DNA of 44,453 nucleotides from Bacteroidota bacterium (lineage in GTDB: Bacteria; Bacteroidota; Bacteroidia; Cytophagales; Cyclobacteriaceae): assembly GCA_023412765.1 (NCBI GenBank), contig JAEZBX010000265.1, positions 1 through 44,453 of the forward strand, in the 5' to 3' direction. Shown in pieces: positions 16,675 to 24,824 of the stretch. The notes under the pieces are model-generated. The model had not been told where the DNA came from. It did not search any database and saw only the letters and a list, made by a program, of their open reading frames with translations. How positions within the stretch are numbered: the stretch's first letter is position 1; every line of letters starts with the position of its first letter. Position numbers and translations under genes: made by a program.

Positions 16675-18297
16675 TTACACTTTAACCAATCTGTACGTAA
16701 ACCTTTTATCGCCCCAGGAAATTCTCATAAAGTATAACCCGGAAGGTAGATTCGTAACGTAGGATGTATGCGTTCGATTTGCCCATGAGAATTTTACAGA
16801 CGCCTCATAGACGGTTTGTCCTTGTGAAGTCAAAACTTCGATCTTGCACGACCTCACCTGGTTCGGATCATAGGGACTTATTGTAATCGAATCCTTCGTG
16901 ACGGGATTTGGATAAACTTCAAACACGTTTTCCTGGTGGGATTGCTCGATGTAATTTACAACTGCTGTGAAATTAGGAATCCCAAATCCAAGCAGGTTAT
17001 CCGGGTTTGCCGATTGAGACGCAGAATTACGGATTGCATTCATTATTTCAATGTTCGTAAGCTGAGGATACCTTTGACGTATTCCTGCTGCGAGGCTGGC
17101 CACCAACGGTGAGGCTAGTGATGTTCCTGACGCTGAACCAAGGGCCCCACTAGGTTTTATAACACTCGTGTTAACACCCAATGCAGCAACATCGGGCTTT
17201 ATTCTACCATCAGCCGCTGGCCCGGTCGAACTTGAGCCCGCCCTTAGTCCGGCACTATTTACGTTGCCGACTGCCAAAACATCTTTTGCATCTGCTGGTG
17301 CAGTTATCAATTTCCAGGCAATATTCCCTTCGTTCCCGGCGCTGCACACTACAATAACTCCCCTGTCGGCAAGCATTTGTGCTGCCTTGGAAACAATAGT
17401 CGTCTTGCCATCCATTTGACTTTGAGAATAATTCATGTCGCTATCGTTGAAGTCGTAGTAACCAAGCGAAGAATTTACCACATCAACACCGGCGCTGTCG
17501 GCACGCTCAGCAGCAAACAACCAATTATATTCTTCGATTCGGAATTCGCTGCCTGGATCTTCAGTAACGTAAAGCTGATATTCGGCTTCGTATGCACCAC
17601 CGGTGAAAAATCCTTCCTGAAAACCGGCGATGATAGAGAATACCTGGGTACCATGATCATCATACTGAAATACGTCGTTACTATTCCGGATAAAGTCCGT
17701 CGAAGCCGTCAGGTTGATGCGGCCCTGATCAAAGATGTGTTGGAATGGCTGTGCCGTGTCAACACCGGGGAACCCACCGTCGAAGACCGCGACAATAACA
17801 TCATTTCCCCGATAGCCTGAATTGTGCATCTCATCCAGTCCAATCATCTGCAGCTGGAATTGTGTAGATGACGCAGTTTTTATCTCCTTTGTCTTCAACT
17901 CTGCTCGTCGTCGGCCATTGGTCATCAGCCTTTCGTAGGGCGCGACAAATTCCACTCTATCCACATACAGCAGACTTTGAATAGCTGGAATGATCGAAAC
18001 GTCGCATTGAACTAAAACGCCATTCATCCAGCGAGTTGAAAAGAAGGTATTTGCACCTACATCTCTAACGCCTTTGACATAATTCTTATTCACCGGAAAG
18101 TCTGCCGCTGTGATGGGCACACCTTGTTGAATTCTTCGATCAATTGCGCGCTGCGATAAAAATTGAAGTGGCTCAGATACTTGATAAGGGGTACCCGCTT
18201 TGTCTTTAAAGAAAACCATGTAGCGATTTACCTGTGACCAGCCCGTGGACGATAACAGCATCAAACAAACGGCGATAATGCTCCTACTCCACTCCAT
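16675..18297 (-). CDS. Secreted S8 subtilase with type IX secretion C-terminal domain
   Basis: A 540-residue secreted serine protease. It has a signal peptide (ending near TGWSQ), a propeptide-like N-terminal region, and an S8 catalytic domain with Asp in AVFDGGFPG (about 173), His in YDDHGTQVFS (about 227), the oxyanion Asn in CSAGNEG and Ser in SASGTSLASPL (about 396). The C-terminal about 85 residues (from FEVYPNPVTKDSI to YRLVKV) form a Por secretion-type sorting domain, so it should be exported by the type IX system. The Asp motif is DGG rather than the classical DTG/DSG. The start overlaps the upstream lipoprotein gene by 14 bp, suggesting coupling. Confidence 0.92.
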   Translation of the reverse strand: MEWSRSIIAVCLMLLSSTGWSQVNRYMVFFKDKAGTPYQVSEPLQFLSQRAIDRRIQQGVPITAADFPVNKNYVKGVRDVGANTFFSTRWMNGVLVQCDVSIIPAIQSLLYVDRVEFVAPYERLMTNGRRRAELKTKEIKTASSTQFQLQMIGLDEMHNSGYRGNDVIVAVFDGGFPGVDTAQPFQHIFDQGRINLTASTDFIRNSNDVFQYDDHGTQVFSIIAGFQEGFFTGGAYEAEYQLYVTEDPGSEFRIEEYNWLFAAERADSAGVDVVNSSLGYYDFNDSDMNYSQSQMDGKTTIVSKAAQMLADRGVIVVCSAGNEGNIAWKLITAPADAKDVLAVGNVNSAGLRAGSSSTGPAADGRIKPDVAALGVNTSVIKPSGALGSASGTSLASPLVASLAAGIRQRYPQLTNIEIMNAIRNSASQSANPDNLLGFGIPNFTAVVNYIEQSHQENVFEVYPNPVTKDSITISPYDPNQVRSCKIEVLTSQGQTVYEASVKFSWANRTHTSYVTNLPSGLYFMRISWGDKRFTYRLVKV

Positions 18298-18976
18298 GAG
18301 ACTTTATCATTTGCTTGTAAATTGTTCCACTTTCAACTTCTTGTTGTCCCAGGCATCCGCCAACAGTGCAATAGTTAAGCAAAGTAGATTCTTTATAAAC
18401 GAGGCCGGTATTTTTTGCATATATTTCCTTGCGTTGGTCAAGGAAGACAACATAATCCTGGTTGTCGTTTTGATTGATGATCAAGCAGTCGTCGAAGGTC
18501 GCGCCGCTCAGAGAAAATGGTGCTTTTACTTCCTCCAGCAGGTACATATCTTGTCCAAGTGTGTTAAAGAGGTTACCATCCCATTCGGCGTTCTTTTCTG
18601 CGGGCAATTTTATCTTCACGAACGAAATATTTTCTTCCTGAACGACAATCTCATGAATACCAGGTCTGACAGACCAGGTATCAAGTGGTTTAAAATTCTG
18701 CTCACCCTCGTTTCTTTTACTGCGCTGCATCACATACGTAAACCCTCCCGCAGAATTTGGAAACGAATCGGTTATAACGGTTTTAAGTTCATATCTTAAC
18801 GTCTCCGGCACTCCTAAAGTATAAACAATCTCCGATACATCGTAGATCTGAAACTGACCAGGTTTGAGCGGCAGGTAAAGTTTGCTATTATCCACCGACG
18901 GGTCTTCATCTGAAGAATCGCAAGAAACAGCAGCTAATGCAGTGCAAAAAATTAAATATTTCAAAAAATGCTTCAC
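18284..18976 (-). CDS. Lipoprotein of unknown function upstream of subtilase
   Basis: A 230-residue lipoprotein: MKHFLKYLIFCTALAAVSC gives a clear lipobox, followed by an acidic linker (DSSDEDPSVD). The mature part begins YLPLKPGQFQIYDVSEI, a pattern I have seen in Cytophagales lipoproteins of unknown role. It has three further Cys (DDCLI; NYCTVGGCLG). It overlaps the subtilase gene by 14 bp, so the two are likely co-translated. It could assist or inhibit the protease, but nothing in its sequence shows this. Confidence 0.8.
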   Translation of the reverse strand: MKHFLKYLIFCTALAAVSCDSSDEDPSVDNSKLYLPLKPGQFQIYDVSEIVYTLGVPETLRYELKTVITDSFPNSAGGFTYVMQRSKRNEGEQNFKPLDTWSVRPGIHEIVVQEENISFVKIKLPAEKNAEWDGNLFNTLGQDMYLLEEVKAPFSLSGATFDDCLIINQNDNQDYVVFLDQRKEIYAKNTGLVYKESTLLNYCTVGGCLGQQEVESGTIYKQMIKSHGVE

Positions 18977-19071
18977 CGACAGAGGGTTTTTCTACTAATT
19001 GAGGACAACCTGAATCCCGCAGCAGCGAGAAACGTAAGCTGCAAAGTTATTTTTTCTAATGCATTAAAACT

Positions 19072-19623
19072 ATGGCATTGAAAACCTTTGTAAAAGTGAG
19101 CAACATATCAAATCTAAGCGATGCAAGATATTGCGCCGGAATGGGAGTAGATCTCCTTGGATTTTGTGTCGTGGAAGGACAGGAACATTACATTAAGCCA
19201 AAACATTTTCAGGAAATTCGTGGCTGGGTTACGGGCCCAAAAATCGTAGCTGAGGTCCATGGCTTAAGGGACGCCGCCCAACTTGAAAGCATTCTTGAGG
19301 ATTACAAGCCAGACTATCTGGAAATGGGTATGGCTGAACTGTCGGCAATCTCCACTTACCCTGTCCCGGTACTGCTGTCTGTAAGAAGTGACGAACGACT
19401 TGATGCGCTACCTATCACGCCAGCCTATCTGATTGGGGACAAACCGATTGATTCAACTATTCCCGTTCTTATAAGACTAAATTCGACAGATGACATTCAA
19501 ACCATCTTAACCAATCCCAACATCAGCGGGATTGTGTTAAAGGGCGGCGTCGAACTCAAACCAGGTCTGAAGAATACAGAGTTGATTAATGAGGTTCTTG
19601 AAATGCTGGAAACAGAGGATTAA
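19072..19623 (+). CDS. Degenerate phosphoribosylanthranilate-isomerase-like (TrpF-fold) protein
   Basis: A 183-residue protein that aligns by pattern with TrpF. FVKVSNISNLSDARYCAGMGVDLLGF matches the TrpF N-terminus (true family: KICGI...DA...GADxxGF), and ISGIVLKGGVELKPGLK matches the C-terminal LDLNSGVExxPGxK phosphate loop. The catalytic Cys of KICGI is replaced by Ser-Asn (KVSNI), and the VQLHGNE and FLFDT blocks with the general-acid Asp are not recognisable. It therefore probably does not catalyse the Amadori rearrangement. An intact trpF is at 34662. It is divergent from the lipoprotein gene and 109 bp before the sulfatase. Role unknown. Confidence 0.75.
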   Translation: MALKTFVKVSNISNLSDARYCAGMGVDLLGFCVVEGQEHYIKPKHFQEIRGWVTGPKIVAEVHGLRDAAQLESILEDYKPDYLEMGMAELSAISTYPVPVLLSVRSDERLDALPITPAYLIGDKPIDSTIPVLIRLNSTDDIQTILTNPNISGIVLKGGVELKPGLKNTELINEVLEMLETED

Positions 19624-19732
19624 AAAATGAAGTTATTCAATGATAACGTGATGAACGGTATTTCAATTTGTGTCACGTTAGAGTTAGATTCGTATTATCA
19701 ATTTTTTTTGGAACGAATACGAAAGCAGATTA

Positions 19733-21313
19733 ATGAAAACATTTATGACTCTTATTCGCTTCCTTTTCCTCAGGTCATCGATATGCATTTGCGTCTGCAT
19801 CCTTACCCTATCGTGCTCAAGAAAAGAAAGTACTAAAGGCGAACTTGCATTTGAAACCATCGACGGCGTTAAACCGCGGAATGTGATTTTCATCTTGTCC
19901 GATGATCACCGTTATGATTTTATGGGCTTTACGGGAAAAGTGCCCGAGTTAAAAACTCCTAACATGGATCGGCTTGCCCTGGAAGGTGCGCATTGTCAGA
20001 ATGCTTTTGTATCGACTGCGCTGTGCTCACCGAGCCGTGCGTCAATCCTAACCGGCCAATATGCCCATACCCATACGATTGTCGATAACCAGGCGCCAAT
20101 GCCTAAGGAGTTGAAATTTTTCCCACAATATCTGCAGCACAACGGTTACGCTACTGCATTCATTGGCAAGTGGCATATGGGGGACCAGGATGATCGTCCC
20201 CAAAAGGGATTTGACCATTGGGTTAGCTTCAAAGGTCAGGGTGATTACTACAATCCTACTTTGAATGTTGATGGCAAGAAAGTAGTGTACAGCGATAGTG
20301 CTTATATCACCGACGTGCTTACCGATCACGCGTTATCATGGCTAAAAGATGTAGAGGATGATAAACCATTTTTCCTCTACCTCTCTCATAAGGCCGTGCA
20401 CGCAAATTTTAGTCCGGCTAAAAGACACAAGGATACCTACGCCAACGCTAAGGTTCATTATCCTCCGTCAATGTTTCTTACCGCAACTGACACCAGTAAA
20501 ACATTTGGACTCTCCCAAAATCAGATAAAGAATGAGGCAACAAGTATCAAAACGAATCTTCGCGATATTCCGGAGTGGGTAAGAAAACAGCGATACAGTT
20601 GGCACGGGGTAGATTATATGTACGATGGCGCAATTGATTTCGACGCTTTCTACCGTCAATACCTTGAAACGCTGCTGGGAATAGATGAAAGCATTGGTCG
20701 CGTATTGGAATATCTCAAAGCCAATGGACTCGACAAGTCTACTATGGTAATTTATATGGGCGACAACGGATTTTCATTTGGTGAACGTGGGCTTATAGAC
20801 AAGCGTCATATGTATGAAGAATCTATGCGGGTTCCGTTGCTCGTATGGTGCCCCGAAATGATTTCACCGAACACGAAGATTTCCTCCATGATTCAAAATA
20901 TTGATGTCGCTCCAACTATTCTGCAGTTGGCAGGTATAAAAAAACCTGAACAAATGCAGGGCGAGTCTTTTGCTCCTTTGCTTGAAGGCAGAGAAATGCC
21001 GTGGCGAAACAAAGTATTTTATGAATACTACTGGGAGGATGCCTTTCCACAAACGCCGTCGATCTTTGGCGTGAGAACCGATCGCTATAAATACATATTT
21101 AATCACGGCATGTGGGGTATTAACGAACTATACGATCTTCAATCTGATCCGCATGAAGCCTATAATCTCATCAGGGACCCAGCGCATCGGGAACTATCCA
21201 AGACCTTGAGAAATGAAATGTGGACATGGCTCGACAGCACTGGCGGATCACAAATTCCCTTGAAGAAAATTCTAAATCCGAAAAATGATCATTTATACAG
21301 AGGCACTTATTGA
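19733..21313 (+). CDS. Sulfatase lipoprotein (S1 family, formylglycine type)
   Basis: A 526-residue sulfatase. The active-site signature is LCSPSRASILTG (about residues 93-104), whose Cys is expected to be converted to formylglycine by a maturase encoded elsewhere. Metal and catalytic blocks are ILSDDHRYDFMGF near the start, IGKWHMGDQDD, LYLSHKAVHANF and YMGDNGFSFGERGL. The N-terminus ends in LTLSCSRKE, a lipobox, so it is probably anchored in the outer membrane. Substrate (glycan or other sulfate ester) cannot be read from sequence. The gene downstream starts 14 bp after its stop. Confidence 0.92.
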   Translation: MKTFMTLIRFLFLRSSICICVCILTLSCSRKESTKGELAFETIDGVKPRNVIFILSDDHRYDFMGFTGKVPELKTPNMDRLALEGAHCQNAFVSTALCSPSRASILTGQYAHTHTIVDNQAPMPKELKFFPQYLQHNGYATAFIGKWHMGDQDDRPQKGFDHWVSFKGQGDYYNPTLNVDGKKVVYSDSAYITDVLTDHALSWLKDVEDDKPFFLYLSHKAVHANFSPAKRHKDTYANAKVHYPPSMFLTATDTSKTFGLSQNQIKNEATSIKTNLRDIPEWVRKQRYSWHGVDYMYDGAIDFDAFYRQYLETLLGIDESIGRVLEYLKANGLDKSTMVIYMGDNGFSFGERGLIDKRHMYEESMRVPLLVWCPEMISPNTKISSMIQNIDVAPTILQLAGIKKPEQMQGESFAPLLEGREMPWRNKVFYEYYWEDAFPQTPSIFGVRTDRYKYIFNHGMWGINELYDLQSDPHEAYNLIRDPAHRELSKTLRNEMWTWLDSTGGSQIPLKKILNPKNDHLYRGTY

Positions 21314-21327
21314 ATTCTATTAAGGCG

Positions 21328-23187
21328 ATGAAGTATATATTGTTTTTTCTGACACTCCAACTAACGGTAACGCTACAGGCGCAGATCTTTAACGCTCGAC
21401 CGGAAGGAACCCAGAAGCCTGTTTTACATGGCAATCAATGGATGGCGATTACTGGAAAGCCTTTAGCCGCAACCGCGGGCGCTATGATTTTTCAAAACGG
21501 AGGAAACGCGGTTGATGCTGCATGCGCGATGGTCGCAGCTACGTGCACGATGTGGGATGTGTTAAGTTGGGGAGGCGAAACCCAGGCCCTGATCTACAAC
21601 CCCAAGACCGGAAAGGTTATCGGAATAAACGCATTGGGCGTGGCACCTAACGGCGCAACACCAGAATTCTTCAAAGAAAAAGGAATGAATTTTCCGCCGG
21701 AATATGGACCTCTTGCAGCAGTGACGCCGGGAACACCTGGAGGTATTTGTCTGATGCTGGCCGAATTCGGGACGATGAGCCTTAAAGACGTTCTGGCGCC
21801 TGCAATGAAATTGGCGGAGGGATATCCGATCGAAGCTCAGACAGCCAATGCCATGGAAACAAATAAGGAAATGATCAAGCAATGGCCTTATTCGAAAGCC
21901 GTCTTTTTGCCTCATGCTGGCGAGCAACGCGAAGCTCCCGAGCCAGGAGAGGTTTTCAAGCAAGCCGACTTACTTGAAACCTTAAAAAAAATGATTGAAT
22001 CAGAACAGCAGGCATTGAAAAAAGGAAAGTCAAGGAAGGAAGCAATCTACGCCGCAGAAGAACGATTCTACAAGGGAGATATAGCCAGGGAGTTTGTCCG
22101 TGGGTGTCAGGAGCAAGGCGGATTGATAACAAATGAAGATCTGGCGCGATGGAAACCGAAAATTGAGGAACCGCTGAAAACAGACTACAAGGGTATAGAG
22201 GTATACAAGCTTTCGCAATGGACACAAGGGCCCGCGATGCTACAAATGTTGAACATACTTGAAAATTTCGATCTCAAAGGGATGGGATACAATTCAACAA
22301 AATATATTAATACGTTGTACCAGGCCATGAATCTTTCTTTCGCTGACAGGGATTTTTACTATGGCGATCCAGCGTTTGAGCCTGCAGAACCCATGCAGGG
22401 ACTGCTTTCGAAGGAATATGCAAAAGAACGCGCCAAGAGTATCAATCCGGATAATAACAATGCATCGGTTGTCCCTGGAGATCCGTATCCTTTTCAGGGG
22501 AAAACTAACCCCTACCTTGATTATTTGAAAGGTTGGACGCAAACCTCGACAGGAACAGTAGCCAATCCGTTAGGTGAGAAATACCTGAATAGTTTTTGGC
22601 TTGGAACCACATCGGTGCAGGCGGCAGACAAAGATGGTTGGGTTGTATCCATAACGCCAAGCGGTGGGTGGCTACCTGCATGTATTGCGGGCAGGACAGG
22701 CATTGGGATGAGTCAGAGAATGCAAAGCTTCGTTACCGATCCGAAGTTAAATCCATACAACGTGGTGGCACCTGGAAAACAACCAAGGGTAACCCTCACT
22801 CCCACCCTCGCCTTGAAAGACGGAAAACCATTCCTATCATTTGCAGTTCAGGGCGGTGATTCGCAGGATCAGAATTTACTTCAATTCTTTTTGAATGTCG
22901 TGGAATTTGGAATGAATGTTCAGGAGGCTGCCGAAGCACCCAATATCAACACGTTCCAGCTTTATTTGTCACTGGGTGGTGAGAACCGTAAACCTCAACC
23001 GGGCGCCATACTTCTTCATTCAAGTACGCCGGAATTTATACGCAAACAACTTCATGGTATGGGTTATAAACTTTCATTTGATGAACGAACCTCAGGACCG
23101 ATCAATGCTATTTTCTTTGATCGGAAGCATGGAACGTTTTGGGGAGGTTCGAGTAACCATGGAGAAGACTATGGTATTGGCTGGTAG
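21328..23187 (+). CDS. Gamma-glutamyltransferase-family N-terminal-nucleophile hydrolase
   Basis: A 619-residue secreted protein (signal MKYILFFLTLQLTVTLQAQ). I chose ATG 21328 over an upstream TTG because it starts the signal peptide. Family traits are AATAGAMIFQNGGNAVDAA (about 47-65), AAVTPGTPGGI, and the autoprocessing site WLGTTSVQAADKDGWVVS, whose Thr (about 428) would become the nucleophile of the small subunit. Later GTFWGGSSNHGEDY closes the protein. GGT-type enzymes cleave gamma-glutamyl or acyl amides in the periplasm; the substrate here is unknown. Adjacent to, and likely co-transcribed with, the sulfatase. Confidence 0.88.
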   Translation: MKYILFFLTLQLTVTLQAQIFNARPEGTQKPVLHGNQWMAITGKPLAATAGAMIFQNGGNAVDAACAMVAATCTMWDVLSWGGETQALIYNPKTGKVIGINALGVAPNGATPEFFKEKGMNFPPEYGPLAAVTPGTPGGICLMLAEFGTMSLKDVLAPAMKLAEGYPIEAQTANAMETNKEMIKQWPYSKAVFLPHAGEQREAPEPGEVFKQADLLETLKKMIESEQQALKKGKSRKEAIYAAEERFYKGDIAREFVRGCQEQGGLITNEDLARWKPKIEEPLKTDYKGIEVYKLSQWTQGPAMLQMLNILENFDLKGMGYNSTKYINTLYQAMNLSFADRDFYYGDPAFEPAEPMQGLLSKEYAKERAKSINPDNNNASVVPGDPYPFQGKTNPYLDYLKGWTQTSTGTVANPLGEKYLNSFWLGTTSVQAADKDGWVVSITPSGGWLPACIAGRTGIGMSQRMQSFVTDPKLNPYNVVAPGKQPRVTLTPTLALKDGKPFLSFAVQGGDSQDQNLLQFFLNVVEFGMNVQEAAEAPNINTFQLYLSLGGENRKPQPGAILLHSSTPEFIRKQLHGMGYKLSFDERTSGPINAIFFDRKHGTFWGGSSNHGEDYGIGW

Positions 23188-23248
23188 CCATACCGTGATT
23201 CAGCATGACTATGAATTTTAACGATAATACTTGCAAACCACTAACCTT

Positions 23249-23839
23249 ATGAAAAAGACAACAATTGTTTTGGCCCTGCTGTGCTGTGCCTTCAGCCTTA
23301 TGGCACAAAATGTACCATCAAAAGAAAGTCAAATTGCAGCGGCCGTATTGGCTGCGCCTGAAGGGCTGCGCGAAAATGCTATGGTTTATGGATACTCTGA
23401 AAAAGGGGAATTCGTCGTACTGCGCAAGGGCTCGAATGAAATGGTGTGTCTCGCTGATGACCCGAAGCAACCCGGTCTAAGTGTTTCCTGCTATCACAAG
23501 GATCTGGAACCGTTCATGGCACGCGGACGTGAGCTTAAGAAAGAGGGAAAATCTTTTCAGGAGATATTTGATATTCGCGAAGAAGAAGTAAAAAGTAAAA
23601 AGTTGGCCATGCCAGCGCAACCAACTTCGTTGTTTGTGTTTTCCGCAAAGGAGGAAAATTATGATGCGAAAACAGGTGCAGTTAAAGATGGCAATCTGCG
23701 TTATGTAGTATATATCCCCTGGGCTACTGCAGAGAGTACGGGTTTACCGTTAAAGCCCGAAGCACCGGGAATGCCATGGATTATGGATCCAGGAACACAC
23801 CGGGCGCATATCATGATCAACCCTCCGGCAAACAAATAA
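23249..23839 (+). CDS. Small secreted protein of unknown function
   Basis: A 196-residue protein with a signal peptide (MKKTTIVLALLCCAFSLMAQ). I chose ATG 23249 over a TTG 18 bp upstream. The mature part contains NAMVYGYSEKGEFVVLRKGSN, two Cys (EMVCLAD; VSCYHKD), and a C-terminal PWIMDPGTHRAHIMINPP. I do not recognise a family. It is 61 bp after the GGT-like gene, same strand, so possibly in the same transcript. Confidence 0.8.
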   Translation: MKKTTIVLALLCCAFSLMAQNVPSKESQIAAAVLAAPEGLRENAMVYGYSEKGEFVVLRKGSNEMVCLADDPKQPGLSVSCYHKDLEPFMARGRELKKEGKSFQEIFDIREEEVKSKKLAMPAQPTSLFVFSAKEENYDAKTGAVKDGNLRYVVYIPWATAESTGLPLKPEAPGMPWIMDPGTHRAHIMINPPANK

Positions 23840-23887
23840 TTATCCTGTTAGTCACTTCATAAGGCATGAGGTAATGTCATGCATTTT

Positions 23888-23918
23888 ATAACGGATCGTC
23901 AGGATGGCGATCCGTTAT
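23888..23918. terminator. Palindrome between convergent genes, probable bidirectional terminator
   Basis: ATAACGGATCG (23888-23898) and CGATCCGTTAT (23908-23918) form a perfect 11-bp stem with a 9-base loop, between two genes that converge. Tracts of T are weak on both strands. Confidence 0.65.
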
Positions 23919-24529
23919 TCCGCTGTTCTGCGAAAATAATACGCTAATCCCAATGAAATGCTTCCGTAGTTAATACCGAACGATGTTGTTTTTGATTCGT
24001 TAGATATTCCCCTTGCATGACTTAAGCTAATACTTCCGATACTGCCCTCTATTGCCCAGTTAGATGAGGGAAAGAAGATAAGACTCGGCGACGCGTTTAG
24101 AGATAATGTGTATGCTTTGCTTGTGGTTTCAATACCACCGCTGGAAGAGGTTGATTTTCCCCTGCTGTAGTTGATTGATCCGTCTATCGAAAAGAAAAAT
24201 TTTTCTGAGATGGGGAAATATCTTTTTACAAATAAATACGCACCCAAAGCACGGTCCGTTGCCTCTTGGTAATTTCCCTGGGAAGGCTCGTACCTGTTTC
24301 TCGATGAATAAAAGCTCAGTCCACCTCCTACTGCGTACTGATGATTTAAGAAATATCCTATTTCAGGATACACATAGAACGACCTATTCTTGTTGTCCTC
24401 TCCATTATCGTAGTCCGATTTTTGAACGGTTATAGAATAACCGCCAGCTACGAAAATGTCGCCTTTAGAAAATTGAGCATTGGCAAGATGACATGCCAAT
24501 AAAAACACAACAGTTGTAGTTAACTTCAT
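23915..24529 (-). CDS. Outer-membrane beta-barrel protein
   Basis: A 204-residue protein with signal peptide MKLTTTVVFLLACHLANAQ. I placed the start at 24529; an ATG at 24631 would add 34 non-conserved residues before a second good start. The mature part alternates hydrophobic and polar residues in short strands (GDIFVAGGYSITVQ; YAVGGGLSFYSSRN; ALGAYLFVKRYFP) and ends in ISLGLAYYFRRTAE, as in small eight-stranded porin-family barrels (OmpW/OMP_b-brl type). No specific function can be given. Confidence 0.82.
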   Translation of the reverse strand: MKLTTTVVFLLACHLANAQFSKGDIFVAGGYSITVQKSDYDNGEDNKNRSFYVYPEIGYFLNHQYAVGGGLSFYSSRNRYEPSQGNYQEATDRALGAYLFVKRYFPISEKFFFSIDGSINYSRGKSTSSSGGIETTSKAYTLSLNASPSLIFFPSSNWAIEGSIGSISLSHARGISNESKTTSFGINYGSISLGLAYYFRRTAE

Positions 24530-24799
24530 ATGATAGTATGGTTGGTGTCGAATCAATACAAGTAGCCGTATGATGAGCGCGTAGTTTGACAGCGGATAAA
24601 ATGCAGATAAACGCGCGTCCATAATGCCCAACGGTTAGCTTTGTGCGGAAAAAAGTTCTATAGAAATATAAGCATTTTTCCAGAATGTCACGCCTTTAGA
24701 AACGACAAGTCATCCAGGTTGCGTAACACCCAGAAAATCCTTCTACCTTACGACTATTAACAATAATTGCAACCTGTGATTCTGGATTGAGAAATCCAT

Positions 24800-24807
24800 T
24801 ACATTTG
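24800..24807 (+). promoter_or_regulatory. Candidate -7 box for serA
   Basis: TACATTTG is an exact match to the Bacteroidota -7 consensus TAnnTTTG. It would place the transcription start about 10 bases before the ATG at 24825. The -33 element is poor (TGTG at a slightly long spacing), so the call is tentative. Confidence 0.4.
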
Positions 24808-24824
24808 CGTTTCCATTATCCACC

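Noticed and set aside
18245..18799. A 184-codon open frame on the plus strand
   Set aside because: It lies antisense to the lipoprotein gene, which has a clear lipobox and coupling to the subtilase; the plus frame has no motif or signal that makes sense.
19627..19836. A 69-codon frame starting after the TrpF-like gene
   Set aside because: It runs into the sulfatase gene in another frame and shows no signal or family pattern; the sulfatase start with its lipoprotein signal explains the region better.
24715..24776. CAGGTTGC and GCAACCTG inverted repeat upstream of serA
   Set aside because: Eight-base arms 46 bases apart in a 200-bp region are not significant, and no leader peptide or riboswitch-like structure was seen with them.
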